Assembly (NCBI RefSeq): GCF_016616235.1
Contig: NZ_CP067100.1
Location: forward strand, 1,857,001-1,921,000
Direction of reading: 5' to 3'
Source of the DNA: Bradyrhizobium diazoefficiens
Lineage (GTDB): Bacteria; Pseudomonadota; Alphaproteobacteria; Rhizobiales; Xanthobacteraceae
DNA: 64,000 bases
The notes under the pieces are model-generated. The model worked only from the letters and a program-made list of their open reading frames with translations. It was not told where the DNA came from and did no database searches. Every line of letters begins with the position of its first letter. Positions within the stretch are counted from its first letter, which is position 1. The position numbers and the translations under genes were made by a program. Below, piece after piece: positions 43,071 through 53,600 of this stretch.

Positions 43071-44306
43071 ATGAGCGCAGTCATCACGCGTCGCATTGTG
43101 CTGGCCGCTGGTACCGCCAGCTTGCTGGCCGCTCCCTGGGTGGCCAGGGCACAGGCCAACACCTTGCGCATTGGAATGCAAAGCATCCTGTCGGGGCCGA
43201 TCGCGCTGCTCGGCACCTCCTCGCGCAACGCGCTGATGATGGAACAGGATCGTATCAACGCGGCCGGCGGCTTCCTCGGCCGACAGATCGAAATCGTGTA
43301 CCGCGATTCAAAGGGCCAGCCGCAGGAGGCCGCCCGCATCGCGCGCGAGCTGGTGAACAGCTCAGGTTGCGAGCTCCTGATCGATGCCGAGGCGTCGTCC
43401 GCCTCCTTCGCGGTCCAGGAAGTCGTGCGCAATCTTGGCATCCCCTGCATCCACACAAACAGCGAGACGTCGTCGCTGACTGCCGACCCCAAGATCCGGG
43501 CGCCCACCGCGTTCCGCGTCGCGCGGCAGGGCGTTCACGACGCTGTCGCCGGCAGCATTTATCTCTCCGAATACGCCAGCGCCAAGAAGCTTAACAAATG
43601 GGCGACATGCTCGCCTGACTACGCCTACGGCCGCGACACCACTGCGCAATACCTGCAGTTCTTCAAGCAGTTCAAGCCGGACCTCGAGGTGATCACCGAG
43701 GCCTGGCCCAAGCTCGGACAGCCCGATTTCACCGAAGTCATCACCAAGCTGATCCAGGCCAAGCCGCAGGCGCTGTTCACGTTGCTCTATGCCGGCGACC
43801 TCTCGGCCTTCGTGAACCAGGGCAACATCTATGCGCTGTTCTCGCAGATGGCCGTGGCGACGCCCAATGTCGATTATCCGGTGCTGGCTGCGATCAAGAA
43901 CCTGCCGGCCGGCATCCAGTCGGCGACCCGCTATCTCGAAACCTTCCCGAATACGCCCGCCAACAAGGAATGGGGCCAGGCCTACTTCAAGAAGTGGAAC
44001 GAGCGGCCGACCAACTGGTCGTGGCAGAACACGGTGGCGATGCAGTTCTATGAGCAGGCCATCAAGAAGGTCGACGCCCTGGATGGCAAGTCGCTGGCCG
44101 ATGCGCTCACCGGGATGAAGATTAGCACGCCATTCGGCGTCGACGGCACGATCACCATGCGCGACGACCACACCACGATAGGCTATGCCATCGGCTGGGG
44201 CCAGACCATACCGAAGGAGCCGTTCATCGTCGACGTGAAGGCCGCCGACTGGGGTAAGATCATCGAGCTCGAGACGGAGTGGAAGAAGCAGCAGAAGTAC
44301 ATCTGA
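43071..44306 (+). CDS. Liv-type ABC substrate-binding protein
   Basis: A 411-residue periplasmic binding protein of the branched-chain amino acid/amide family. Signal TRRIVLAAGTASLLAAP fits a Tat or Sec signal, cut near ARAQ. The mature start TLRIGMQSILSGPIALLG and EQDRINAAGGFLGRQIEIVY are typical. Ligand unknown; in this family ranges from amino acids to amides, aromatic acids and urea. First gene of the operon, with GGGAGGTG before the ATG. Confidence 0.9.
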   Translation: MSAVITRRIVLAAGTASLLAAPWVARAQANTLRIGMQSILSGPIALLGTSSRNALMMEQDRINAAGGFLGRQIEIVYRDSKGQPQEAARIARELVNSSGCELLIDAEASSASFAVQEVVRNLGIPCIHTNSETSSLTADPKIRAPTAFRVARQGVHDAVAGSIYLSEYASAKKLNKWATCSPDYAYGRDTTAQYLQFFKQFKPDLEVITEAWPKLGQPDFTEVITKLIQAKPQALFTLLYAGDLSAFVNQGNIYALFSQMAVATPNVDYPVLAAIKNLPAGIQSATRYLETFPNTPANKEWGQAYFKKWNERPTNWSWQNTVAMQFYEQAIKKVDALDGKSLADALTGMKISTPFGVDGTITMRDDHTTIGYAIGWGQTIPKEPFIVDVKAADWGKIIELETEWKKQQKYI

Positions 44307-44312
44307 GCTCAG

Positions 44313-45212
44313 ATGGACCTCAACGCGCTCGGCGCCTGCCTCACAACATCAGCCTGTGTGGTGACCCAAACCACCAGCGGGCTTATCGTGGGCATGCTGC
44401 TGTTCCTGGTCGCCGCAGGCGTGACCCTGATCTTCGGCGTGCTGAAGATCGTGAATTTCGCCCACGGCACCTTCTACATGCTGGGCGGTTACGTCGCCTA
44501 TACGGCGCTCGGGGTCACCGGCAGCTATGCGCTTGCGGTGCTGGCGGGCGCGGTGTCAATGGCGGTGTTCGGCGTCGTGTTCGAGCGCGCGCTGATCAGT
44601 CGCGTCTACAGCTCCAATGTCCTGATGCAGCTTCTGATCTGCTACGCTGTGGTGTTGATCTTCGACGATCTCGTGAAGATCATCTGGGGGCCCGAGTTCC
44701 ACGCCATGGGTATGCCGCCGACGTTCCAGGTGCCACCCCTCTTCATCGCCGGTGGCGTGGTGCCCCCATTTTATGCCGTGCTGATCGGCATCGCTGCGCT
44801 GATCGCTGTCGTTCTCGGCCTCGGCCTGTCGATGACGCGGCTCGGCAAGACGGTGCGCGCCGCCGCGATCAACGCCCAGATGGTATCCGCGCTCGGAGTC
44901 GACACCACGCTGCTGTTTGCGATCGTCTTCGCGGTCGGCGGCGGGCTCGCGGGGCTCGCCGGCGCTCTCGCGGCCCCGGTGCGTTCGCTGTCGCCAGGCA
45001 TGGGCTTTTCGGTGCTGATCGAGAGCTTTATCGTCACTGTGATCGGCGGCATGGGCTCGATTGCGGGCGCGCTAGTTTCGGCGCTGCTGATCGGGCTGGT
45101 TCGCGGCTTCGGCACGATCGGCTTCCCCCAGTTCACCGACGGCCTGATCTACATCGTGATGATCGCCATCCTGCTGCTCCGGCCGCAGGGCCTGTTCGGT
45201 CGGCGGCTATGA
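44313..45212 (+). CDS. Liv-type ABC permease (LivH-like)
   Basis: A 299-residue protein with about eight membrane segments. The motif LKIVNFAHGTFYMLGGYVAY is characteristic of LivH, and GMGSIAGALVSALLIGL lies near the end. It starts 6 bp after the binding-protein stop. Confidence 0.92.
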   Translation: MDLNALGACLTTSACVVTQTTSGLIVGMLLFLVAAGVTLIFGVLKIVNFAHGTFYMLGGYVAYTALGVTGSYALAVLAGAVSMAVFGVVFERALISRVYSSNVLMQLLICYAVVLIFDDLVKIIWGPEFHAMGMPPTFQVPPLFIAGGVVPPFYAVLIGIAALIAVVLGLGLSMTRLGKTVRAAAINAQMVSALGVDTTLLFAIVFAVGGGLAGLAGALAAPVRSLSPGMGFSVLIESFIVTVIGGMGSIAGALVSALLIGLVRGFGTIGFPQFTDGLIYIVMIAILLLRPQGLFGRRL

Positions 45213-46168
45213 AGGACAATCACCGCTCGGCCACGCGGGATGTGGCGATTGCCGCAGTGGCCTTGATTATCGTGCTGAGTATCCCGTTCGTCCATCGCAG
45301 CCCCGCCTTCGAGGATTTCGTCATCCGGTTGAGTGCGATGGCGCTGTTTGCGACCTCGCTCAACCTCCTGGTCGGCAACACCGGCATGGTCTCTTTCGGC
45401 CATGGCATGTTCTATGGGCTTGGCGCCTACGCCTTCGCATTGATGATGCAGATGACGGAGCTTTCGCTGCCCGTCGTCGCGGTGCTCGCGGTGCTGTTCA
45501 CGACAGTTGCCGCGCTCTGCGTCGGCACTATCTGCGTCCGCCTCAGCACGGACTATTTCGCCTTCATCACGCTGGCGTTTCAGATGCTGATCTACAGCGT
45601 CATCATTTCCTGGCAGAACCTCACCGGCGGTGACCAGGGCCTGCGCGGCGGCCTGCCGCGCCGCGAGATATTCGGCTTCGACCTCACCTCGCAGCTTCAT
45701 CTTTACCAGTTCTGCGCGGTCATCGCGGTGCTCGGCCTGCTTGCGCTGCGCCACATTTCCGCAAGCCCGTTTGGCCAGACGCTGTGCATGATCCGCGACA
45801 ACGAGACCCGTACGGGCTTTCTGGGCGTGGTGCTGTGGCGCGCCCGACTGTGCGCCTTCACCATCGCCGGCGGCTTCGCAGGGCTCGGCGGCGTGTTGGC
45901 CGCACTGTTCGTGTCGGGGGCCTATCCGGAACTGGCCGATTGGCCGAATTCGGGCCAAGCGATCTTTGCTGTCATGCTGGGCGGAATCAACAGCTTCCTC
46001 GGACCGCTTCTCGGCGCGGCGATCCTGCTCGCGCTGAATGACGCGGTGGCACGCGTCACCGAATATCAGGGCTTGGTATTAGGGATTGTGATCCTCATCT
46101 TCGCCCTTGGCTTGCGCCGCGGCGTGCTTGATTTCCTCCGACTTGCCTGGCCGAAAGGCTTACGATGA
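45209..46168 (+). CDS. Liv-type ABC permease (LivM-like)
   Basis: A 319-residue membrane protein. MVSFGHGMFYGLGAYAFAL and the coupling region MIRDNETRTGFLGVVLWRA are LivM-like, and GGINSFLGPLLGAAILLAL lies near the end. I start at the ATG at 45209, overlapping the LivH-like stop by four bases; the frame open upstream is a shadow. Confidence 0.92.
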   Translation: MKDNHRSATRDVAIAAVALIIVLSIPFVHRSPAFEDFVIRLSAMALFATSLNLLVGNTGMVSFGHGMFYGLGAYAFALMMQMTELSLPVVAVLAVLFTTVAALCVGTICVRLSTDYFAFITLAFQMLIYSVIISWQNLTGGDQGLRGGLPRREIFGFDLTSQLHLYQFCAVIAVLGLLALRHISASPFGQTLCMIRDNETRTGFLGVVLWRARLCAFTIAGGFAGLGGVLAALFVSGAYPELADWPNSGQAIFAVMLGGINSFLGPLLGAAILLALNDAVARVTEYQGLVLGIVILIFALGLRRGVLDFLRLAWPKGLR

Positions 46169-46917
46169 AGCTCGAGATCAGACATCTCACCAAAACGTTC
46201 GGTGGCGTGCGGGCGATCGACGATGTGTCGCTGGCCTTTCCGTCAGGCTCGCTTTCGGCGGTGATCGGCCCGAACGGCGCCGGCAAGAGCACCTTCTTCA
46301 ACCTGATCAGCGGCGCGTTCGCCCCCGATGCCGGGGAGGTTCTGCTCGAGGGCCAGGACCTCGTCCGTCGCTCCAAAGCTGAACGCATGCAACTTGGCAT
46401 CGGGCGGGCGTTTCAGGTGGCGAGCTGCTTTCCTAGCATGACGGTGGCGGAGAACCTTATGGCCGCCGTTACCGCCCATCTCGGCCGGTGGGGCAATCTC
46501 GCTCGCCGCTTTCCGCCCCCCGGCGTGCGAGAGCGCGCCGGAGAGGTGATGGAGTTGGTCGGCCTGACCCACGCCGCCAATGTCGAGGCTGCGATCCTTT
46601 CCCACGGAGACCAGAAGCTGCTGGATATCGCCATTGCGCTTGCGCTCGAACCGAAGGTGCTCCTGCTCGATGAGCCGACGGCCGGCATGGGATCCGACGA
46701 GCGCTGGCGCATGATCGACCGCGTCTGGGGATTATGGGATCAGCGCAAGCTCACGCTGGTGTTCATCGAGCACGACATGGACGTCGTCTTCCAGGTCGCG
46801 AGCACCATTCGCGTGCTGTGCTACGGCCGCGTCCTGGCCGAGGGCACGCCGGACGAGATCCGCAACAACCAGGCGGTGATCGATGCCTATCTTGGCAGAG
46901 AGGAACCCGCGGCATGA
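46165..46917 (+). CDS. Liv-type ABC ATPase (LivG-like)
   Basis: A 250-residue ATPase: Walker A GPNGAGKS, signature region LSHGDQKLLDIAIALAL (Asp where Gln is common, a LivG trait), Walker B LLLDEPTAGM, and switch His in FIEHDMDVVF. It overlaps the LivM-like stop by four bases. Confidence 0.93.
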   Translation: MKLEIRHLTKTFGGVRAIDDVSLAFPSGSLSAVIGPNGAGKSTFFNLISGAFAPDAGEVLLEGQDLVRRSKAERMQLGIGRAFQVASCFPSMTVAENLMAAVTAHLGRWGNLARRFPPPGVRERAGEVMELVGLTHAANVEAAILSHGDQKLLDIAIALALEPKVLLLDEPTAGMGSDERWRMIDRVWGLWDQRKLTLVFIEHDMDVVFQVASTIRVLCYGRVLAEGTPDEIRNNQAVIDAYLGREEPAA

Positions 46918-47624
46918 CGGAGCTCCTGCGTGCCGAAGGATTGAGCGCCTTTTATGGCGCCAGCCAGATCCTGTTCGATATTGACCTCGCGCTCGAAGAG
47001 AAGCGCACGCTGGCGCTGCTCGGCCGCAACGGCGCAGGCAAGAGCACGACCATGAAGACGCTTGCGGGGATCGTGCCGGCCAGAGGCGGCCGCATCGTCT
47101 TAGCCGGCCGCGACGTCACCCGCGCGCCGCCGCACGTGCGCGCCAGGCTCGGTCTCGCCTATGTGCCCGAGGATCGCCAGGTGTTCCCCGAGCACAGCGT
47201 GGAGGACAATCTCCTGATCGCGGCCAAGAGCGGTCCCGATGGACGACGCGACTGGACGCTGCCGCGCATCTGGGACACCTTCCCGCTGCTCGCAAACTTT
47301 CGCGCGCGCCAAGCGGGCCGCCTGTCCGGCGGCGAGCAACAGTTGCTGGTGATCGCGCGGGCTCTGATGGGCAACCCCCTGGTTCTCTTGCTCGACGAGC
47401 CGAGCGAAGGGCTCGCTCCCATCGTGGTCGCCACCATCAGCAGCATGCTGCGCGAACTGGGAGCAAGCGGCGCCACCATCCTGCTTGCCGAGCAGAACAT
47501 GCATTTTTGCCTGCGGATTGCGGAGGAGGCCGTGGTCATCGATAAAGGTAAAGTGGTGCACCACCAGGATACGGCCGGCCTTGCCAGGAACGAGGATATC
47601 CGCCGGCGCTATCTCGCCATGTAG
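46914..47624 (+). CDS. Liv-type ABC ATPase (LivF-like)
   Basis: A 236-residue ATPase: Walker A GRNGAGKST, signature LSGGEQQLLVIARAL, Walker B LLLDEPSEGLAPI, and LAEQN in place of the switch His, normal for LivF. I start at ATG 46914, overlapping the LivG-like stop by four bases. Last gene of the importer operon. Confidence 0.93.
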   Translation: MTELLRAEGLSAFYGASQILFDIDLALEEKRTLALLGRNGAGKSTTMKTLAGIVPARGGRIVLAGRDVTRAPPHVRARLGLAYVPEDRQVFPEHSVEDNLLIAAKSGPDGRRDWTLPRIWDTFPLLANFRARQAGRLSGGEQQLLVIARALMGNPLVLLLDEPSEGLAPIVVATISSMLRELGASGATILLAEQNMHFCLRIAEEAVVIDKGKVVHHQDTAGLARNEDIRRRYLAM

Positions 47625-48668
47625 CGATCGGGTTGGTGCTGGCAATGGCCATTGCGAAAAACGCCTCCCGGTTTTATGCAAGGACACCGGATCATGACCG
47701 TCGAATTGCCCCGCCGAGAACTCGACCTTTCCTCGGCCACTGTCGAAGCGCTGTCGTCACGATTAGGACTTCGCAAATTAAATCGGCGTGGCCCGGTGTA
47801 GTAGGGGGGCCGCTACACAACCGTAAGTCTTGAGCGTAATGCGCAGATCGAGCAGGCCTTCTTCTTGAGTCCGAAAGTGGCCCAAACACGAAGTGCAGGC
47901 CACGCGCCAATTTGTCCGCTCATCGGGTAGACCGGAAGGGGGGCGTCTGCGGCTCAAAGGCGCAATGTGACCCATTTCGGACGAAGATGACGTCCGTTGG
48001 GTCTGACATGACGAACGCTACCCTTCTGGCACCCCGGCCAGCCGCATTCCCTCAACGAGGCGTTCGTGGACAGCAAGGAAAATCGAATTGTCGCTCGTGG
48101 GCCGGTTCTACTTCGTGCAAGACTGTCGGCAAGACGCCGCGCAGCTGCTAGGAGATCGGCAAGTACCCTGCTCGCGACTGATAAGCTTTCTAACAAAACC
48201 CTATCAGTGCCGCTCTTGTCCAAGCGGAACGGGCGAAAACCGGAGGATCACCGCTCCTCCAAACGACTTAGCTAAGAAGATGAGTTCTCTGCAAATTCTA
48301 CAATCCCTCTGAAGCTTGCGTGAATAGCCACGGTGACGTGCTACGATGGACTGGCGCAATTCGGCACGACCGTCGACGCGGCGGGAAGGGCGCGTCGGTC
48401 CCGCCGCGGCCGGACCTGCCGTGATCGCGTCTCCTGCCCCAGCCAAAGCGAGACCCGGCCGCGCCAATTTCGACTGAGTCGGGCAAATAGGTAAAAGCTG
48501 CAGCAGACAGACCAGCTCTGCTTTGTGTCCTTCATTTCGCAGGGCCAAGATCTTGCATGGTTGCGCCCGAGCGTCGATTTCTCTGAAACTGGACCTATGG
48601 TAATGGGACAGAGCGAAGTCGAAGAGCAAAGATCAACATCTTGCAAGATCGCAGCGCAGGGAGCTCCC
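47625..48668. other. long gene-poor stretch
   Basis: About 1 kb without a supported gene. A 43-codon frame (48346-48477) rich in Ala, Arg and Pro starts MDWRNSARPS but lacks a clear ribosome binding site. No tRNA, IS or CRISPR pattern seen. Confidence 0.45.
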
Positions 48669-50282
48669 ATGAGCGTCTCCCAACTCACGAAGCGGGTTCG
48701 GCGCGAGCTGAGTTATTTGGAATATCCGGCTCGGGAGTGGACCATCCCGCGATTTCGGGACGGCTCGCCGGTTCTCGATGTGCTGATCGTCGGCGGCGGA
48801 CAGAGCGGGCTCGGAATCGCCTTCGGTTTGAGGCTCGAGCGCATAACAAACTTCAGGATCATTGATCGCCGTCGACGTGGTTTTGAAGGCCCCTGGCGCA
48901 GTTTCGCTCGGATGAAACAGCTGCGCACGCCGAAAGAGGTGACCGGCATTGATTTCGGCATCCCAAGCCTAACTGTGCGGGCGTGGTACGAGGAAAAGTT
49001 TGGGAAGCGAGCATGGGATCGGATAGATACGCTCCACCAGGAAGTATGGCGATCGTATCTGGATTGGTACCGGGACGTGTTGGCTCTCCCGGTGGAAAAT
49101 GATGTCGAGTTGGTGCTGATTGAGCCCGTGGATGATATTTTCCTTGCCCTCCTTCGTCGTTCCGATGGCATTGAGCGGGTGCATGCAAAAAAGATCGTTC
49201 TAGCAACGGGCTTTGAGGGAAGCGGCAGCTGGCGGGCTCCGAGGTCTCTGGTTACTCATTTATCCGCAGATCTCTATGCGCATTCAGCCGATGTTATCGA
49301 TTTTCGGAAGCTTGCGGGAAAACGCATCGGCATCCTTGGCGCCGGTGCATCGGCCTTCGACAACGCAGCCCTCGCACTTGAGGCCGGCGCCGCACGAGTA
49401 GATCTATGCTTCCGTCGTTCGGAAATGCCCCGAGTCAATCCGCTCACCTGGATGAACTTTGCTGGTATGTTGGGCCACTTCGGTGAACTTTCGGACCTGG
49501 ACCGCTGGCGATTCATGCGCCACATTCTCGAGGAGCTCCCGGTCCCGCCCACACAGGACGCCTACTGGCGATGCCGCAGCTTTGAGAATTTTCACTGGCA
49601 TTCCGAGTGCGGGTGGAGTGTCGTCGAGCAAGCAGGCGGTGTCGCAAGAGCCCGAAGTACCGACCGCAGCTTTGATTTCGATTTCATTATTTTTGCGAAC
49701 GGAGTGGAGACTGATCTCGCGGCACGGCCGGAGCTCGTCCTCTTTTGTGAAGAGATTGCTCTTTGGCAGGACCGCTTCACGCCTCCACGCGGGGAGGAAA
49801 GCGAGTCACTCGCTCGCTATCCATATTTGGGTAAAGCCTTTGAATTCACAGAGCGGCACTGCGGCGCGGCTCCTTTCCTGAAAGGACTATACAACTTCAC
49901 CTTCGGAGCGATGCTGAGTCATGGCATTTCGGGAGCTGCCATAACGGGTATGAAGTACGGACTGCGGCGGCTCGTAAGCGGCATCGCGCAGCAACTGTTT
50001 CGCGAAGAGGCAGCCGCTTACTATAGAGATCTGCTATCATACGAGACGCCTGAGCTGCGCACCCTCGATAGTGCATTTGTCTGGTTGAGCCAGCTTGGCA
50101 GTGAGGCGGTTAATGGCGACGGCCTTGTCAGTCAGTTCGATCAACACCAGGTTGCAACGCTCGGTGGCTCATTGCAGCGATCAATGCCCCAGCAGAGCTC
50201 TTTGTCGGCAAAGTCCATCCGGCTCGGGCGCAAGAAGCGTACCCGGCGAGCGGCGCAACTGAAGAAGAAAAAGAGGCGGTGA
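48669..50282 (+). CDS. FAD/NAD(P)-binding oxidoreductase with polybasic tail
   Basis: A 537-residue flavoprotein related to flavin-containing monooxygenases. The first Rossmann motif is VLIVGGGQSGLGIAFGLRLE, the second IGILGAGASAFDNAALALEA, and FANGVETDL marks the FAD site end. An N-terminal extension of about 35 residues precedes the FAD domain. The last 50 residues lack a fold signature and end in KKKKRR, odd for this family and perhaps for binding nucleic acid or membrane lipid. AGGGAG lies before the ATG at 48669. Substrate unknown. Confidence 0.82.
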   Translation: MSVSQLTKRVRRELSYLEYPAREWTIPRFRDGSPVLDVLIVGGGQSGLGIAFGLRLERITNFRIIDRRRRGFEGPWRSFARMKQLRTPKEVTGIDFGIPSLTVRAWYEEKFGKRAWDRIDTLHQEVWRSYLDWYRDVLALPVENDVELVLIEPVDDIFLALLRRSDGIERVHAKKIVLATGFEGSGSWRAPRSLVTHLSADLYAHSADVIDFRKLAGKRIGILGAGASAFDNAALALEAGAARVDLCFRRSEMPRVNPLTWMNFAGMLGHFGELSDLDRWRFMRHILEELPVPPTQDAYWRCRSFENFHWHSECGWSVVEQAGGVARARSTDRSFDFDFIIFANGVETDLAARPELVLFCEEIALWQDRFTPPRGEESESLARYPYLGKAFEFTERHCGAAPFLKGLYNFTFGAMLSHGISGAAITGMKYGLRRLVSGIAQQLFREEAAAYYRDLLSYETPELRTLDSAFVWLSQLGSEAVNGDGLVSQFDQHQVATLGGSLQRSMPQQSSLSAKSIRLGRKKRTRRAAQLKKKKRR

Positions 50283-50445
50283 GAGGCGATTAGTAACAAG
50301 ATGTGCGGCGCTACCGTTTCTTCTCGCTCCGCGGACAGCAAGAAAATGTCGTTTGACTATAGGCCAATGATAGCAGAAAATATTGCATTTCTTTGCCTTG
50401 CACCTAGTGATCAGCGCCTGACGACCACCCATCGGGAGGTAAGTA

Positions 50446-50643
50446 ATGGCCTTCATCGCATTTACGAAGGTGATCGATTTTACCACATTGACGCCTGAAC
50501 AACGAAAAGAGCTTAAGAGCATTCTTGGGAACCGCGAGAAGCAGCTCAAGAAGGCAATAAGAGATGTCGAGATTGCCCTAAGTAAGCTCGAGCGATCCGG
50601 TGGCACGACTCGAAAGCGAAAGACGGGGAGGGGTAGGCGTTGA
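50446..50643 (+). CDS. small basic helical protein, 65 aa
   Basis: Preceded by a strong GGGAGGTAAGTA site. A predicted amphipathic helix (LTPEQRKELKSILGNREKQL and on) is followed by a Lys/Arg/Gly-rich tail (TRKRKTGRGRR). Its basic tail recalls that of the oxidoreductase 160 bp upstream. Function unknown; could bind nucleic acid. Confidence 0.6.
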   Translation: MAFIAFTKVIDFTTLTPEQRKELKSILGNREKQLKKAIRDVEIALSKLERSGGTTRKRKTGRGRR

Positions 50644-50686
50644 CGCTGCCAAATCGCCGGCACGAGCGAATGTTGAGCGGCGTTGG

Positions 50687-53600
50687 CTAGCAGTTACCGT
50701 GGTCTGCCTCTTTCAATCCCGGAATTGAGCTCAACTCCTCTACGAGGGTCCTGGCGTCTTCCAGATCTGGCGTATCCCGACCTTCGGTGAACCACGTGTA
50801 TACGGGGTTTACCAGGGACCTAGCTTCGAAGTATCTGCCTTCGTTGATCCAATGCCGAGCGAGACAAATGGAGGCACGCAACTCCCACCAGCGGGCTTGT
50901 TGTTGCTGTGCAACCGCCACGGACCGCTGCAGATCGGCCTCTGCTTGGTCACTCCTGCCGAGTCCTAGATTGATGGTGCCCCGGATACGGTACAACTCGG
51001 CTTCAAAGAACCTCTCACCTGTTGCCTGCACCATCTGAACGCCTTCCTCCAGCAGACGAAGGCCAACTTCCGGCTCTCCGAGTTTGGCATGGGCAAGGGC
51101 GAGATGGCCCAGGTAGAGACTGCGGCGGCCTCGTTCAGAATTGCGGTAAGTTGCCGCCAAGGCGCTGCGCATCAGGTCGATCCCGGCTTGAAGTTCTCCT
51201 GCTTGGGCTAATAGTGCTCCACGGAAAAAACGCGCTCTTCGTTCGATCGCCGCGAATTCATGCTCAACGCTGAGTGATATTGCCTCGTCGGCGTGTGCCA
51301 GGGCACGCTGTGCGTCGCCTCCGATTATTCCCAAAATGACTATGTTCCCCAGAGCAAGGGCGGTTGTGAAGCTTTGTTGCCTCGTTCGAGCAAGAATTTC
51401 GGTCTGCTCGAGGATCCTTGCGGATTGTTCGGGATAACCAAGCACTAATTGCGTCGACGAGAGCCACGCTAGACTGTTCACCGCGTCGTCGACTCCAAAG
51501 CGGCGATAGGTCGATATTGTGACGGGATTGGTCGAGCACAACGAGAGCGCTCGCTCCAGGTGGTTGCGCGCGTCGGCGAACACGCCTGTGCAATGCAGCG
51601 TCTGTCCGATGAAGCGCGTGGCTAAGACGGAAACGCCAGGATGATCATACTCTGCGGCCAACGCAAGGCATTGGCGGGCATCCTCGAGCGCTGTCCCATA
51701 CTCCGCGCGCATGAAGTGAGCTAGGTAGTTGCCCCATAGGATCGTCATTCGTTCTTCGAGGCTCGCGCTTTCGCCAAGCAGCGCGCGAGCTCGCGAGAAG
51801 ACCCGCAACGTTTCGGGCGCGGCGTCGCCGTCGGTCGCGGCGACTGCAGGCCCAAGAGCCAGATGGAAATCCAGTTCTTTGCGATCGCGTTGTGGCGAGC
51901 TCCGCAGCTGTTGGATCAGCTCCAGCCCTCGCGCCAGATGTTTTACGGCTTCGGCATTGGAGGACCGACCGAGCGCACGCTTTCCGGCCTTGAGCCAATA
52001 GTCAGTAGCCTGTTCAAGCAGGCCGGATTCGGTGAAATGATGCGCAAGGATTTCCGGATCGTTCACAGCGGCTGTCTGGAATTCTTCCTCCAGGGCGCGC
52101 GCTATTTGAGCATGGAGTTGCCGCCGTCGTGTTTTCAGTAAACTTTGATAAGCCGCATCTCGCACCAACGCGTGCTTGAACGTGTACACCGCTTCCGGCA
52201 AATCACCTTGCCGGAAAATGAGTCCGGCCTGTTCGAGTTCAGAGAGGGACTGCTGCAAACGTGTTTCCTCGCGAGCGACCACAGCTCGTATCAAGCAATA
52301 GGAAAATTCACGGCCGATGGTGGCGCCAATTTGGGCGATCTCCTTTACTGAGTGCAGGCGGTCGAGCCGCGCCATGAGGGAATCGTGCAGGGTTTCTGGG
52401 ATCGCGAAAGGCGGTAACGGACTTCCGAGTTGATAGCCATTTTGATCTTCGACCAGAATTCCTGCTTCGAGGACGGCCTTTGTGAGTTCCTCCACGAAAA
52501 GCGGATTCCCATCCGTCTTGGTTATGATCTGTTTCATCACGTCTGTCGGAAGCGCGCGGCCATTGGCCACCTGGGTGGCCACGCCTTTAACATCGTCGGG
52601 ATTGAGCCGTCCTAACGTCAGGCTTCCAACATTTGCAAGACCCGTCCAAGCAGGCTCAAACTCTGGTCGAAAGGTAACCAGTACAAGCATAGGCAGCAGA
52701 CGGGCTCGCTCGACGATGAGGTCGAGCAGTTCGAGAGTAGTGTCGTCGGCCCAGTGAACATCTTCGAAGAGCAAGAGGATCGGCTGTTTGCGCGATCGGC
52801 TCTCGAAATGATCGAGCAGCGCGGCAAGCGTGCGTCGACGCTGCTGAGCGGGACTTAGCTTCAGTTCCGGATAACGGCATGCGAATGGGATCGATAGCAA
52901 TGCAGCAAAAAGTGGTGCCACGGCCTCAACTTCCGGCCCTCTCAAAGCGAGCAGCGCCTCCAGCTTATCAAGCCGCTTCTCGGCCGTATCCTCCGCCTTA
53001 ATCCCCGCGCTCCTCTCCAACTGCTCGACCACGGGATGAAGTGCACTATTGGCGTGATAAGGCGAACACTGATAGCGAAATTGCGCGTCTGATTGATGGT
53101 TGCCCGCACGTTCCGTTAGAGCCGTTGCAAGCCGCGATTTGCCAATACCCGGTTCACCAGAGATAAGGACAATCTGGCCTTCGCCGGCCCGAGCCAAATC
53201 CTGACGTTCCAACAGGAACTTCAACTCGGAGTCGCGGCCGATGAGAGAGCTGAGCTCTGCCGGACGCACCGCCTCAAATCGGCTCTTGGAGGCCGAGAGG
53301 CCCTGAACGACCCACGCGCTCACGGGCGCGCTGATGCCTTTGAGCTGGTGGGGGCCCAAATCGCGAAGATCGAAGATATCGGCAAGAAGACGGCGCGTAG
53401 ACTCGGCGACGACCACCGTATTCGGCCCGACCAAGGCTTGCACGCGAGCCGCGACATTAGGAGCGCCTCCAACTACGGAATGCTCACGAAGTTTGCCTTC
53501 GCCGCCGAGGTCGCCCACGACCACCATTCCGGTAGCGATGCCGATGCGAACGGCGAGAGGTTCTCCTGCGCGCGTTTCAAGCCGTGCGACAGCAGCAATG

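Noticed and set aside
48346..48477. A 43-codon Ala/Arg/Pro-rich frame
   Set aside because: No ribosome binding site or recognised pattern; composition alone explains the open frame.
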